DNA of 64,000 nucleotides from Arcuatula senhousia (Eukaryota > Mollusca > Bivalvia > Mytilida > Mytilidae): positions 930,001-994,000 of the forward strand of contig OZ020314.1 in NCBI GenBank assembly GCA_963971305.1, written 5' to 3'. A program made the translations under genes and the position numbers. Of this stretch, positions 1 to 14,500 are shown piece by piece (the stretch's first letter is position 1; the number at the start of each line of letters is the position of its first letter). Under the pieces are notes generated by a model. That model worked only from the letters and a program-made list of their open reading frames with translations. It had not been told where the DNA came from and made no database searches.

Positions 1-1029
1 TATCATGATGATGACTTGGGATTGGTATAAATATCACAAATGTGGGTTGAAATAAGGGCTGTTCAAGAATTAAATGTGTGTGTGTGTGGGGAGGCACTAT
101 TTTCTTAACCCCAACACCCATCAATGCCCATCTAACATGTCTAATAATAATTATATTTTTTCATTGTTTCTTAACAAAATCTTTCTCAAACACCCTCCAC
201 CCACCATATATGTGATAGTCAAGTTCCTGCCGACCCCCCCCCCCCCCCCTAGGTAAAATTATTGAACAGCCCTTATATATACAAATACATGTATCGTGTG
301 TACAGCCAGCTTTACTGTAGAATGGAATGATATGCATTATCATGATTATAAATTAAATATATCATGATGACTGCATGGAAATTGATATTAACAGTTCGCC
401 AAAAGTTAAGCACCACCACATTTTAAAATGCTACCCTTAATTTCTATACTTCATTGAAATATTCTGATCTTTGCATAAAAAGACCTGTGATGTTTAAAAA
501 CTTATGAAGGACTGATTCCCGGTGAATGTTTAACATGTTTAATACATGTAACTCATGTGGGACTAAATTCCCAGTTCATAAATAAACCTTTCCCGCTGTC
601 CCGTAACTATTCAGGGTAACCAGTTGAAGTTCTTTTATCCACAGCTCCCTCTGAACCCCTTGATGAATTTTCATGAAACTTTCACAATCTTTGTGACTCT
701 ATGTAGATGTACACCTCCTATTTTTTTAAAATTTGATCAAAAGGATACTTTAACATGTTTAGACATGATCTGTTCAACAACAAGGGGGTTGCAACTCCTC
801 TTGACCCCTTGATGGATTTTCATGAAACTTTTACACATCATTTGTTACATTTTAATGATAATATAGATGTGCACCTCCTATTTAAAAATTTGATCCAAAT
901 TATGTTTGGGGTTTACTATAGGAAAACATGGACTTGGCTGTTTGCATGACAACAATCTTTAATATGGAACTTCTCCTTTAACACCTCAATGGATTTTCAT
1001 AAGCTTGCACACAATGTTCATGATTTTTA
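1..1029. other. Upstream stretch, no gene seen
   Basis: It has a C-run (about 235-249) and two copies, about 150 bp apart, of a module with GATGAATTTTCATGAAAC and ATGTGCACCTCCTATTT (about 650-740 and 800-890), a type of dispersed repeat. The short open frames look like chance. Confidence 0.6.
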
Positions 1030-2330
1030 TTATACATCTGCAAAAAATTTGCGCTCGTATTATGGTATGATGCTGTCGTTGTGGTCGTCGTCATTGTCTG
1101 TTAACTTTTTAGTGTTTCCACAATAACTTTACTTCCAGTTATCCAATTGCTATGAAACTTGACAATGATGTTCTTTACCATAAAAGGATGAATGGGATTG
1201 ATTTTTGGGGTCCCCCTATTTTTAGTTTAGAAATTAGGGGCCAAAAATACTACTTTTTGTTTGTTTTCACAATAACTTTAGTTCTAGTAATTATAATCCG
1301 AATGCTATGAAATTTGACAGTGATGTTCCTTTCCATACAAGGATGAATGAGGGGCAACAAATTCAAATATTTTATTTGTTTCCACCATTACTTTGGTCCT
1401 AGTTGGCCTATTGCTGTGAAATTTGTCAAGAATGTTTCTTACAATAAAAGAATGAACCTGATCATGCTGATGAATTTTTGCGCCCCCTTTTACCCCGTTG
1501 TGTAATAACTTTTCTATTTGTGGTCCGATTTTGGATTTTTTTTTGCATGTTTGTTCTTGTCTAATAGCGGATACAAAATTAAGAATTAATTTTTGTGACC
1601 CCCCCTTTTTTCCCCTATTATGTAATTAGGGACCAAAAGGGGCCGTAATCAAATCTTTTTTATTTCTGGTTTGTTTTTGAATTTTTTTTTGCAAGTTTAT
1701 TTTTGTCAAGTAGCGAATCCAAATTTGAGAATTTATATTTGCCACCCCACCCCTTTTCCACCCGTTACCTAATAAGGGGCCAAAAGGGCCGAAATCGAAA
1801 CTTTTGTAATTCTTGTCCGATTTTGACAATTTTTTCTAAGTTTATTCTTGTCAAGTAGCAGATATATTTTGTGTCCCCTTTTTTAGCTCACAACTGTTAT
1901 GTTATTAGGGACCAAAAGGGTCCAAAATCGTAACTTTTTTATTTCTGGTCCAATTAAAAAATTTTTTTTTTACAAATTCATCCTTGCCGAGTAGGGATTC
2001 TAAATTATTAATAAATTTTTGCGACCCCAACCTTTTTTTCGCTCATTACCTAAAGGGCCATTATCATAATTTAAAAAAATTTCAGGTTCGATTTTTAATT
2101 TTTTCCCCAAACATTATTCTTTTCAAGAGTAGAATACTGTACAAAATTGAAAATTTATAATTTTATCCCCTGGGTCGAAAGTCCATCAGAGAAGTATGTG
2201 TCAAAAATCTTTGTCAGTCCACCATGGGCTGCATGTGGCCAGAGCAAAAGACTATCCATATTGGGCCTAAAACCTACAGGGTTCAACATGTTGCAGTCAT
2301 ATCATGCTGTGCTCCACGAAGCTTTTTATT
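1030..2330. mobile_element. Worn copy of the 1.5-kb ATACGACCGCAAAAAATT family upstream of the gene
   Basis: It shares with the 30,798-32,318 copy: GTATTATGGTATGATGCTGT, TTAGTGTTTCCACAATAAC, the GACCCC/AATTAGGGGCC units, CAGTCCACCATGGGCTGCAT and TTCAACATGTTGCAGTC. Its start is less well preserved. It lies just before the exon 1 acceptor region. Confidence 0.75.
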
Positions 2331-2459
2331 ATATAATGTGCATGTAGATGCACACCTCCTAATTTCTTCTTTTTGATATGTTATTCTTTACTTTTTCAGA
2401 AAAAATGACAGAAATAAATCCAGATTTTTGCTGATTAATTCCTGACTAAAGCAACAAAG

Positions 2460-2550
2460 ATGGGGGAGTTTATAGCACCATGGAATCTTCTACAGCTGTC
2501 TCTGATAGCTGTCTATCCCATGTATCTCTCCTTCTTCAGAATTGTAAACG
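2460..2550 (+). CDS. Exon 1 of SLC6-like gene (start codon, TM1)
   Basis: It encodes residues 1-31, a hydrophobic helix ending in FFRIVNG, where SLC6 proteins have the end of TM1 followed by a GGG-like turn. The ATG at 2460 follows AACAAAG and has an in-frame TAA 24 nt upstream. An acceptor-like TTACTTTTTCAG ends at 2399, so a non-coding first exon upstream is possible. The donor is G|GTGAGA, phase 1. The cytoplasmic N-terminus is much shorter than usual for SLC6, so the start is less certain than the exon itself. Two further copies of this exon end lie downstream. Confidence 0.65.
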
Positions 2551-5500
2551 GTGAGAAGCAAGGGGGGTAACTCATAAGACACAGGGGGATAACTCATAAG
2601 GGACAGGGGAGACAATTCCTGATAGGAGAGTTTATAGCACCATGGAATCTTCTACAGTTGTCTCTGATAGCCATGTATCCCATGTATCTGTCCTTCTTCA
2701 GAATTGTAAATGGTGAGAAACAGGGGGGATAACTCATTAGACACAGGGGAGATAACTCATTAGGGACAGGGGGATAACTCATAAGGGACAGGAAAGATAA
2801 CTCAGTAGGGACAGGGGATAACTCATAAGACACAGAGGGATAACTGATGAGGGAAAAGGGGAGACAATTCCTTAGAGGGGGGGAGTTTATAGCACAACAG
2901 AATCTTCTACAGTTGTCTCTGATAGCTGTCTATCCCATGTATCTGTCTTTCTTCAGAATTGTAAACAGTAAGACCTAAAGGGGGGGACTCATTAAGGACA
3001 GGGGAGAAATTCAATTCCTGATAGAAATAGGGGAGATATTTCTAAGGAAAAGGGGAATATAACTCCTGTACCAATGTGATCTGAGAAAATGGAAATAATC
3101 TTTAGAACTGTTAATGGCAAAAAAGAAAGATGATTGATAAATTCTTGGTTATAAAAGACAAAGATCAAGACCAGCCATGAAAACTAAATGTTTAAAGCTT
3201 ACAACTTGTCACATGCATGTATAAGGTAAATTAAAGTAATGTGATACCAGACATTGATCGAAACAGTTAGTAAAAAAATCTGTTTTAAATGTTAAACTTT
3301 GTACGTCAATTTGTACATGTAACTGTGTTTTTGGATTTTCCAAATGGGAGTAATATTGATTTTAAATAAGGTACACAGCTTAAACATCAGTAGTTGAACA
3401 ATATGTACCATGCTTCTCCTTTCCAGGTCAGTTAGACATCTACTTCCTGTTTTGGAGCCATTTTAGACTATTAAGAGGGTCAAACATAAAAGTTTTTTTA
3501 TAACAAATCCTGCCTTCCATTAAAAAGATTAATTTAATTTGATACACATGCTTCATCATTCTAGGTCAGTCGGTCTTTTTCTTCCTGTTCTTCTCATTGG
3601 TCCAGTAGGGTGTCATTAGCATGACCCTGTATAACCCCTTTTTATGCCCCATCTACAAAAGTATGGAGAGAATATAGTGTTTGGGTCTGTTTGCCATCTG
3701 TTTGTCTGTGTGTCCTTCTGTTTGTCCATCTGTCCCAGATTAATTTTGCAAGAAGGGCATTATGTCATGTCCTTTGGACATATTATACCCCGTCGCATAA
3801 GAGTGGGGACTAAATTGCAATCACATTGTCCGTCCGTCTGTCCATCCATCCGGTACAATATCTCTGCTTCTACTGAAGGGATTGATTTCAAAGTTGGTAG
3901 ACAGCTATAGCATGATAGAATATTAAAAACAAAAGAATATGGAATATGTGCCAAAAAGACATGATCCACATATTGAAATGATTTTAATAAATGTACAAAA
4001 GCAAAATTTTACTGCGTGTGAAGCGCTTTTCTGGATTAATCTTCATCAGACACGCTAGGAGTAGAAAACTTGGAAAACCGGTAGAATATTAGATTTGATT
4101 AAAAATAATGCCAAAAAAAATATTACAACAATGACCAAACAGATAAATCTATCAATTTTTAAAGAAACAGCCAAACGTTGTCAAATTTTGAAAATATGTA
4201 AACTGTGTCTTTCCAACACATATTCCAGTACTGGAAAATATATAAGAGCATACAACTGAAGCATTGTGAAGCACGGGGAAGCTTTCTACGACCTCCACAC
4301 GGCACTAAAGCCAAACTCTGAAATAATATTAAAAACGAAAGAATATGGAATATGTCCCAAAAAGACATGATCCACATATTGAAATGATTTTAATAAATGT
4401 ACAAAAGCAAAATTTCACTGCGTGTGAAGCGCTTTTCTGGATTAACCTTCATCAGACACGCTAGGAGTAGAAAACTTGGAAAACCGGTAGAATATTAGAT
4501 TTGATTAAAAATAATGCCAAAAAAAATATTACAACAATGACCAAACAGATAAATCTATCAATTTTTAAAGAAACAGCCAAACGTTGTCAAATGTACACTT
4601 TATTTATTTTCTAGGTCAGTCAGTCATCTACTTCCTGTTTTCCTAGCTGATTTTGACTATTTTAAGGGTCAAACCTGGAAAAATTTTCGTAACAGATTTC
4701 TCAGCTTCTACCGAAGGGATTAATTTTTAATTTGATACACGGCTTAAGCATGATGAGTTGTACTGTGCCTCCCCTTTTCAAGTCAGTTGGTCATCTACTT
4801 CCTGCTTTCTCAATGGTCGAGTGGGGGTATGCTTAGCATGACTTAGTGCATTACCCCTTGTTCTTTTCAAACATACTGTGGTTTCATTATTATTCGTGGG
4901 GTATCAATTTTTGTGGTTTTCGTGGGTGGCCTTGATCCACGAAATTTGATACCCTACGAAAAAGCAAATTAACATTGATTTGTATGCTGCAGATTTTAGA
5001 ACCACGAATGTAAGAATTCATGAACTGATCCTTTTTGATCAAACCAGGAAGATTGGTATCCACGAAAATAAATGAATCCACAGTAAGTGGAAATTGAAAT
5101 TTTACTTATACTCAGATTATTCTACACATGCTACATGTTCTATTGTTTTCCTTATCAATTATAACATATTTTTATAATTTGATATTTAACTGGTTCATCA
5201 TCTGTTTCAGGAATGTCTTTGCTAGCTCTGTATGTAGATTTACTGATAGTATGTGTACCAGTCCTATTTATTCAAATGAAACTTGGAGGTTACCATCAGA
5301 AGGGAATCGTGGGATTGTTTTCCCAACATGTGCCGATAGCTAAAGGTAAAGTACAGGATTGTCATAAAGATTGCAAAATAAGAAAAAACTGTGGCCAAAT
5401 TAAATCTACATGTACCATGTCAGGATTCCATTCCATATAACTTTGCGAGATGGGTCATTATGTCTTTCAGACTTATTCTCGTTTTATAGTAACAAGGAAA

Positions 5501-8500
5501 GAAACTATTTCATTTTATAAATAATTCATAATTATCCAAATACAGTAGAAAATAATGAAATATGTGGAATAAGTGTAGGCAACAAAACCTATAATATTAA
5601 CAGTAATTTAAAAATTCACAATGAAAAACAGCGAGCAGTCTGCATTGTGACTAGTGGTTGCTGCTTGCCATTTTGCAACTGGCCCAATAAAACCCTAACT
5701 ACATTGTGCATGTTATGATTTTAACCATTTATATATATTTTGTCAGGTATAGGTGTGGCACTGTTGATTGATCTATTTTTAACCTGTGTTTACATCGCCC
5801 CTTTGATCTGTCATGTCGGGATGTTTGCTGTCATGGCGATGGTTCAGAAGCCATATTTGTGGGGAAGCTGTCAAAATGTTTGGAATACTCATAAATGTTT
5901 TGATCATGTGACCACAACGTAAGTATCACATGACCCGTCATATGACCAAAATTTAGATTGATATGGAATAAGTATACACATCACAACCTCAAATTATTTA
6001 GTTTCACGAAATATGAGGAACAATCCTTTCCAAAAAATTAAATTAAATAATTTATTTTTCATAGAAACATAATAATAATTGTTGTATAAATGGCTGCAAA
6101 ATTAATCTGACAAAAAAAATGTGTATTTAAGCATCAGCAAAATGTTGGTTAACAGTATTTTTGCTCTCCCACAATTGTCCCTGATATGACTTGAATCTAT
6201 TGAATTAGAGATGGAGAGCGGGGGTATCACTAAGCTCACAAAGCTCTCAGATTTACTTGTTTGGGGTGCAGGAGTATCAATAGCTGAGCATAAGCTCACA
6301 GTTTGGGGAGCAGGGGTATCACCAGTGAGCATAAACTTACAGATTTACTTGTTTGGGGAGCGGGGGTATCACCAGTGAGCATAAACTTACAGATTTACTT
6401 GTTTCGAAAGCGGGAGTATCGATAGCTGAGTATAAGCTCACAGTTTGGGGAGCGGGGGTATCACCAGTGAGCATAAATTTACAAATTTACTTGTTTGGGG
6501 AGTGGGGGTATCACCATTGAGCATAAACTTACAAATTTACTTGTTTGAGGAGCGGGGGTATCACCATTGAGCATAAACTTACAGATTTACTTGTTTAATT
6601 GTAGAGAGACTATCCCAACAGTGATAGAGACAATGGGAATTAGGGATGAAGTCAGACTTCCTGAACAAGAATTCTTTGAGTAAGTTTTATATAGAGATGA
6701 AGTCAGACTTCCTGAACAAGAATTCTTTGAGTAAGTTTTATATAGAGATTAAGTCAGACTACATGAACAAGAATTCTTTGAGTAAGTTTTATATAGAGAT
6801 GAAGTCAGACTGCCTGAACAAGAATTCTTTGAGTAAGTTTTATATAGAGATGAAGTCAGACTTCCTGAACAAGAATTCTTTGAGTAAGTTTTATATAGAG
6901 ATGAAGTCAGACTTCCTGAACAAGAATTCTTTGAGTAAGTTTTATATAGAGATGAAGTCAGACTTCCTGAACAAGAATTCTTTGAGTAAGTTTTATATAG
7001 AGATGAAGTCAGACTACTTCCTGAACAAGAATTCTTTGAGTAAGTTTTATATAGAGATGAAGTCAGACTTCCTGAACAAGAATTCTTTGAGTAAGTTTTA
7101 TATAGAGATGAAGTCAGACTTCCTGAACAAGAATTCTTTGAGTAAGTTTTATATAGAGATGAAGTCAGACTACCTGAACAAGAATTCTTTGAGTAAGTTT
7201 TATATAGAGATGAAGTCAGACGTCCTGAACAAGAATTCTTTGAGTAAGTTTTATATAGAGATGAAGTCAGACTACCTGAACAAGAATTCTTTGAGTAAGT
7301 TTTATATAGAGACCTGAACAAGAATTCTTTGAGTAAGTTTTATATAGAGATGAAGTCAGACTTCCTGAACAAGAATTCTTTGAGTAAGTTTTATATAGAG
7401 ATGAAGTCAGACTTCCTGAACAAGAATTCTTTGAGTAAGTTTTATATAGAGTTGAAGTCAGACTACCTGAACAAGAATTCTTTGAGTAAGTTTTATATAG
7501 AGATGAAGTCAGACTTCCTGAACAAGAATTCTTTGAGTAAGTTTTATATAGAGATGAAGTCAGACGTCCTGAACAAGAATTCTTTGAGTAAGTTTTATAT
7601 AGAGATGAAGTCAGACTACCTGAACAAGAATTCTTTGAGTAAGTTTTATATAGAGATGACGTCAGACTACCTGAACAAGAATTCTTTGAGTAAGTTTAAC
7701 AAGAATTCTTTGAGTAAGTTTTATATAGAGATGAAGTCCGACTACCTGAACAAGAATTCTTTGAGTAAGTTTAACAAGAATTCTTTGAGTAAGTTTTATA
7801 TAGAGATGAAGTCCGACTACCTGAACAAGAATTCTTTGAGTAAGTTTAACAAGAATTCTTTGAGTAAGTTTTATATAGAGATGAAGTCAGACTACCTGAA
7901 CAAGAATTCTTTGAGTAAGTTTTATATAGAGATGAAGTCAGACTTCCTGAACAAGAATTCTTTGAGTAAGTTTAACAAGAATTCTTTGAGTAAGTTTTAT
8001 ATAGAGATGAAGTCAGACTACCTGAACAAGAATTCTTTGAGTAAGTTTTATATAGAGATGAAGTCAGACTACCTGAAGAAGAATTCTTTGAGTAAGTTTT
8101 ATATAGAGATGAAGTCAGACTTCCTGAACAAGAATTCTTTGAGTAAGTTTTATATAGAGATGAAGTCAGACTACCTGAACAAGAATTTTTTGAGTTAGTT
8201 TTATATAGAGATGAAGTCAGACTACCTGAACAAGAATTCTTTGAGTAAGTTTTATATAGAGATGAAGTCAGACTCCCTGAACAAGAATTCTTTGAGTAAG
8301 TTTTATATAGAGATGAAGTGACTACCTGAACAAGAATTCTTTGAGTAAGTTTTATATAGAGATGAAGTCAGACTTCCTGAACAAGAATTCTTTGAGTTAG
8401 TTTTATATAGAGATGAAGTCAGACTACCTGAACAAGAATTCTTTGAGTAAGTTTTATATAGAGATGAAGTCAGACTACCTGAACAAGAATTCTTTGAGTT

Positions 8501-11500
8501 AGTTTTATATAGAGATGAAGTCAGACTTCCTGAACAAGAATTCTTTGAGTAAGTTTTATATAGAGATGAAGTCAGACTTCCTGAACAAGAATTCTTTGAG
8601 TAAGTTTTATATAGAGATGAAGTCAGACTTCCTGAACAATAATTCTTTGAGTAAGTTTTATATAGAGATGAAGTCAGACATCCTGAACAAGAATTCTTTG
8701 AGTAAGTTTTATATAGAGATGAAGTCAGACTTCCTGAACAAGAATTCTTTGAGTAAGTAAAAACATTCACTATTTCTTAGGATTCCTTGAAATTAACTAC
8801 GGGTGCTCAAGTTTCCTCAACCACTAAAACTGACCACCCATTGTGGCATCGGTGTGTCGAAAAGGGTGCCCTATATGGCCCAGGTTCTTTGTTAATGGCA
8901 CCATATTTGGTCATGCCTCAATGATTTCCATTCTGAATCTGTCTCGAAAAGTATAAGAGACTATGAAAATTTCCGTCAAGCTTTTCTCAGCAACTGTACA
9001 TGAGAATGATTTGAAACTTGTTAGGATGATTGAGTATGACAAACTATACATCCTAAGTGATTTTGAGACCTGTTGGACATCTACTTCCTGTTTGGGACTT
9101 AGGCCAATTTTAAAGTATGTGAACATGATATGGAAATTTCCGTCAAGCCTTTCTCAGGAACTGTATACCAGAATGTTTTGAAACTTGGTAGGATGGATCA
9201 GTATGACAAACTGTATGTCCTTAGCGATTTGCAGACCTGTCAGAAATCTATTTCCTGTTTGGGGCCAGCAGGGGCATCCGTGTCCCATGGACACATTCTT
9301 TCTTTATTTTATTTTGTAAGAAATATCTGATTTAAAAACATGATATCTTTATTAACCTATATCTGGTAATAGTAACATATTCTATTCTTGTAACATATTC
9401 TATTCTTGTAACATATTTCTATTCTTGTAACATATTCTATTCTTGTAACATATTTCTATTCTTGTAACATATTTCTATTCTTGTAACATATTTCTATTTT
9501 TGTAACATATTTCTATTCTTGTAACATATTTCTATTCTTGTAACCTATTTCTATTCTTGTAACCTATTTCTATTCTTGTAACATATTCTATTCTTGTAAC
9601 ATATTTCTATTCTTGTAACATATTTCTATTCTTGTAACATATTCTATTCTTGTAACATATTCTATTCTTGTAACATATTTCTATTCTTGTAACATATTCT
9701 ATTCTTGTAACATATTTCTATTCTTGTAACATATTTCTATTCTTGTAACATATTCTATTCTTGTAACATATTTCTATTATTGTAACATATTTCTATTCTT
9801 GTAACATATTTCTATTCTTGTAACATATTCTATTCTTGTAACATATTTCTATTCTTGTAACATATTTCTATTCTTGTAACATATTCTATTCTTGTAACAT
9901 ATTTCTATTCTGTAACATATTTCTATTCTTGTAACATATTCTATTAACATATTCTATTCTTGTAACATATTTCTATTCTTGTAACATATTCTATTCTTGT
10001 AACATATTCTATTCTTGTAACATATTTCTATTCTTGTAACATATTTCTATTCTTGTAACATATTCTATTCTTGTAACATATTTCTATTCTGTAACATATT
10101 TCTATTCTTGTAACATATTCTATTCTTGTAACATATTCTATTCTTGTAACATATTTCTATTCTTGTAACATATTCTATTCTTGTAACATATTCTATTCTT
10201 GTAACATATTTCTATTCTTGTAACATATTCTATTCTTGTAACATATTTCTATTCTTGTAACAAATTTCTATTCTTGTAACATATTCTATTCTTGTAACAT
10301 ATTTCTATTCTTGTAACATATTTCTATTCTTGTAACATGTTCTATTCTTGTAGCATATTCTATTCTTGTAACATATTCTATTGTAACATATTTCTATTCT
10401 TGTAACATATTTCTATTCTTGTAACATATTCTATTCTTGTAACATATTTCTATTCTTGAAACATATTTCTATTCTTGTAACATATTCTATTCTTGTAACA
10501 TATTCTATTCTTGTAACATATTTCTATTCTTGTAACCTATTTCTATTCTTGTAACCTATTTCTATTCTTGTAACATATTCTATTCTTGTAACATATTTCT
10601 ATTCTTGTAACATATTCTATTCTTGTAACATATTCTATTCTTGTAACATATTCTATTCTTGTAACATATTTCTATTCTTGTAACATATTCTATTCTTGTA
10701 ACATATTCTATTCTTGTAACATATTTCTATTCTTGTAACATATTCTATTCTTGTAACATATTTCTATTCTTGTAACAAATTTCTATTCTTGTAACATATT
10801 CTATTCTTGTAACATATTTCTATTCTTGTAACATATTTCTATTCTTGTAACATATTCTATTCTTGTAGCATATTCTATTCTTGTAACATATTCTATTGTA
10901 ACATATTTCTATTCTTGTAACATATTTCTATTCTTGTAACATATTCTATTCTTGTAACATATTTCTATTCTTGTAACATATTTCTATTCTTGTAACATAT
11001 TCTATTCTTGTAACATATTCTATCCTTGTAACATATTTCTATTCTTTTAACCTATTTCTATTCTTGTAACCTATTTCTATTCTTGTAACATATTCTATTC
11101 TTGTAACATATTTCTATTCTTGTAACATATTCTATTCTTGTAACATATTCTATTCTTGTAACATATTCTATTCAACATATTTCTATTCTTGTAACATATT
11201 CTATTCTTGTAACATATTTCTATTCTTGTTACATATTTCTATTCTTGTAACATATTCTATTCTTGTAACATATTCTATTCTTGTAACATATTCTATTCTA
11301 TTCTTGTAACATATTCTATTCTTGTAACATATTTCTATTCTTGTAACATATTTCTATTCTTGTAACATATTCTATTCTTGTAACATATTCTATTCTTGTA
11401 ACTCATTTCTATTTGCAGTTATATTTACCTGCAAGAGACCCCAATGATCTCCAACATGACAGAATTCCCTGTATGGACCTCCATGGAACCATTCCAGAAC

Positions 11501-14500
11501 ATCCATTTCTCACTACTACCCATAGCTCTCATCTGTACATGGATTCTGGTGTTTCTATTTATATGTCTTGGACCAAGGGTTTGTGGTTGGGTAGGTAGAG
11601 CTATAAATAGATTTAGGGAGTTTCCATCTGTTCCTTGATTCTGGTGTTTCTATTTATATGTCTTGGACCAAGGGTTTGTGGTTGGGTAGGTAGAGCTATT
11701 AATAGATTTAGGGAGTTTCCATCTGTACTTTGATTCTGGTGTTTCTATTTATATGCCTGGGACCAAGGGTTTGTGGTTGGGTAGGTAGAGCTATTAATAG
11801 ATTTAGGGAGTTTCCATCTGTACTTTGATTCTGGTGTTTCTATTTATATGCCTGAGACCAAGGGTTTGTGGTTTGGTAAAACTTAAAAAAAAATGAGATT
11901 TCCATCTGTAAATGGACTCTTCAGGGTTGCCACGCATCCTTGGAACCTGGAAAAACCCTTAAATTTCATTTGTCGGTTTAAGGTCCTGGAAAAGACCTTG
12001 AATATTGAAAAAAAGTGAAAATATCCTTGAAAAGCCCTGGGATTTGGTAGTTCCTCAATCAAAGGTTCATAATTGAACTGTTTCACAAAAAATTTCATCG
12101 GTGACTGAAATTTTGTCAACTATTTTCATCCTTGAAAATGACATAAATACCCTTGAAAAGTTCTGGAAAAACCCTTGAATTTTGCAACAACAGAATAGTG
12201 ACAACCCTGACTCTTGTGTTTTATTTATGTGCCCGGGAATAAGAGTTTGTGGTTGGGTATATATTTCTATAGCTAGCTATAAAAAGATTAAGGGGATTTC
12301 CATTTTTCATTTCTACTAATTATACCCCACGCAACGAAGTTGACTGGTCCGTCTGTCTGTCCGTCTGTCCGTCTGTGATCAAAGTTTGTAATCGCAACTC
12401 CTCTTAAACTACTGAACAGAATTTAACGAAACTTGGTATGCAAGAAGTACACCATATGTACATGTAGTTGTGCATATCACCAGGAATTTTTTATCCGCAA
12501 ATTTTTGTTGGAGTTATGGCCCTTTGGACTTAGAAATTTGCAGAAAATCATGATTACAGTTTGTAATCGCAACTCCTCTTAATCTACTAAACAGAATTTC
12601 ATGAAACTTGGTATGCAAGAAGTACACCATATGTAGTTGTGCATATCACCAGGAATTTTTGATCCGCAAATTTTTGTTGGAGTTATGGCCCTTTGGACTT
12701 AGAAATTTGCAGAAAATCATAATTACAGTTTGTAATCGCAACTCCTCTTAAACTACTGAACAGAATTTAACGAAACTTGGTATGCAAGAAGGACACCATA
12801 TGTAGTTGTGCATATTTCAAGGAATTTTTGATCAGCAAATTTTTGTGGGAGTTATGGCCCTTTGGACTTAGAAATCAGCAGAAAATCATGATTTCAGTTT
12901 GTAATTGCAACTCCTCTTAATCTACTGAACAGAATTTAAAGAAACTTGGTATGCAAGAAATTCGAAGTACACCATATGTAGTTGTGCATATCACCAGGAA
13001 TTTTTTATCCGCAAATTTTTGTGGGAGTTATGGCCCTTTGGACTTAGAAATTTGATATAACTTAGTTATGATACATGTATTCAAATACTTGCACATTCAC
13101 TTTTACAATCATTCAATATTATTGATTCCTGTAGCTCGATACTATTCCTCAAGGATAACATTGATAGTCCAATAGCCGAACGCGTGGGGTATGCGAGTGT
13201 GCTCACTAAGGTTCTTTCATTGCTCTTAATATACCCCACTCGTAAGAGAGGGGGCTATATTGCAATCACCATGTCTGTCCGCCCGTCTGTCCATCAGTTC
13301 GTCTGTCCGTCCTGTTCAATTTCTCTGCTTCTAAAGAATGGATAGTTTCAAATTGAGTACACAGCTTCAGCATGAAGAGTTAAACCATGCCTCCCCTTTC
13401 CAGATCAGTCCATCGTCTACTTCCGGTTTCCCGAGCCGACTTAGACTTTTTAGGGTAAAAAATTTGAAATGTGAAATTTTTCCTAACAGATTTCTCTGCT
13501 TCTACTGTATGGATTGGTTTCAAATTTTGTACACAGCTTCAGCATGATAAGTTATACCCTGCCTCTTCTTTCCAGTTCATTCCATCATCTACTTCCTGTT
13601 TTCCGAGCCGACTTTTTATGGGTCAAGAATAGACAATTTTTGGTAACAGATTTCTTGGCTTCTACAGAAGGGATTGATTTCAAATTTGGTATACAGCTTT
13701 AGCATGATGAGTTGTACCATGCCCCCCTTTCCAGGTTAGTCAGTCATCTACTTCCTGTTTTCTGAATGGTCAAGTGGGGGTATGCACGAGTAGCTTTGTT
13801 TGTACCTGTATTCAGTTGTTTCTATTTATATGTCTTGTACAAAGATTGGGTAGGTAGAGCTATAAATAGATTTAGGGAATTCCATTATATTTTTGTCTCG
13901 CTCAGAATTACCGTAGCTTCTGTAATATACATATATTTATTACTTCACAAACACATTATAGGAATCATCTGTCTTATCTACACATTTCTTCAGCTTGTTA
14001 TTGCAACTTCTCCATAAGGACTTGATGGATCTCAATGAAACTTTACATGAAGAAATTATTTTGCTCTCGGATATTGTTTCTGTGGTTTCATACAGATTTG
14101 CATGTAGTGGGGGAATTCTTTTGTAAGCTCACATAATTCCTAGTTTTTAATTGTTTTCATGTGATTTATTTCATAATCAAGGTATCAATATTACTTTTTT
14201 TCAATCATGATTTGTGCTATAGCAAGCAGGAACTGCTTACTCTTCCGGAGCACCTGAGTTCACTCTTGTTTCGACTGGAGTTCGCGTTGTTGATTGATAT
14301 TCAGTTGTTTTGTGTTTCCATGTTTTACGTGTTGTCTGTTTTTGTCCCGTTCTTGTTTGTGTTTACTGGTTTAGTCTCTGCCCTTTCGGACTTTTGACAT
14401 TCGGATACCCCATTGGTACCTCTGCTTCTTTGATTTTGTTTTTCATCACAACTTACATGTAATGCAACTTTCTTTCATAAAAAACAGCATTTTCTTGTCT

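Noticed and set aside
6646..8198. Long open frames of 223 and 289 codons (repeating MKSDFLNKNSLSKFYIE)
   Set aside because: They are a by-product of a 51-bp unit divisible by three in a frame that is not the exon frame. The exon frame has a stop at each junction. The opposite-strand frames of 190 and 155 codons are shadows of the same array.
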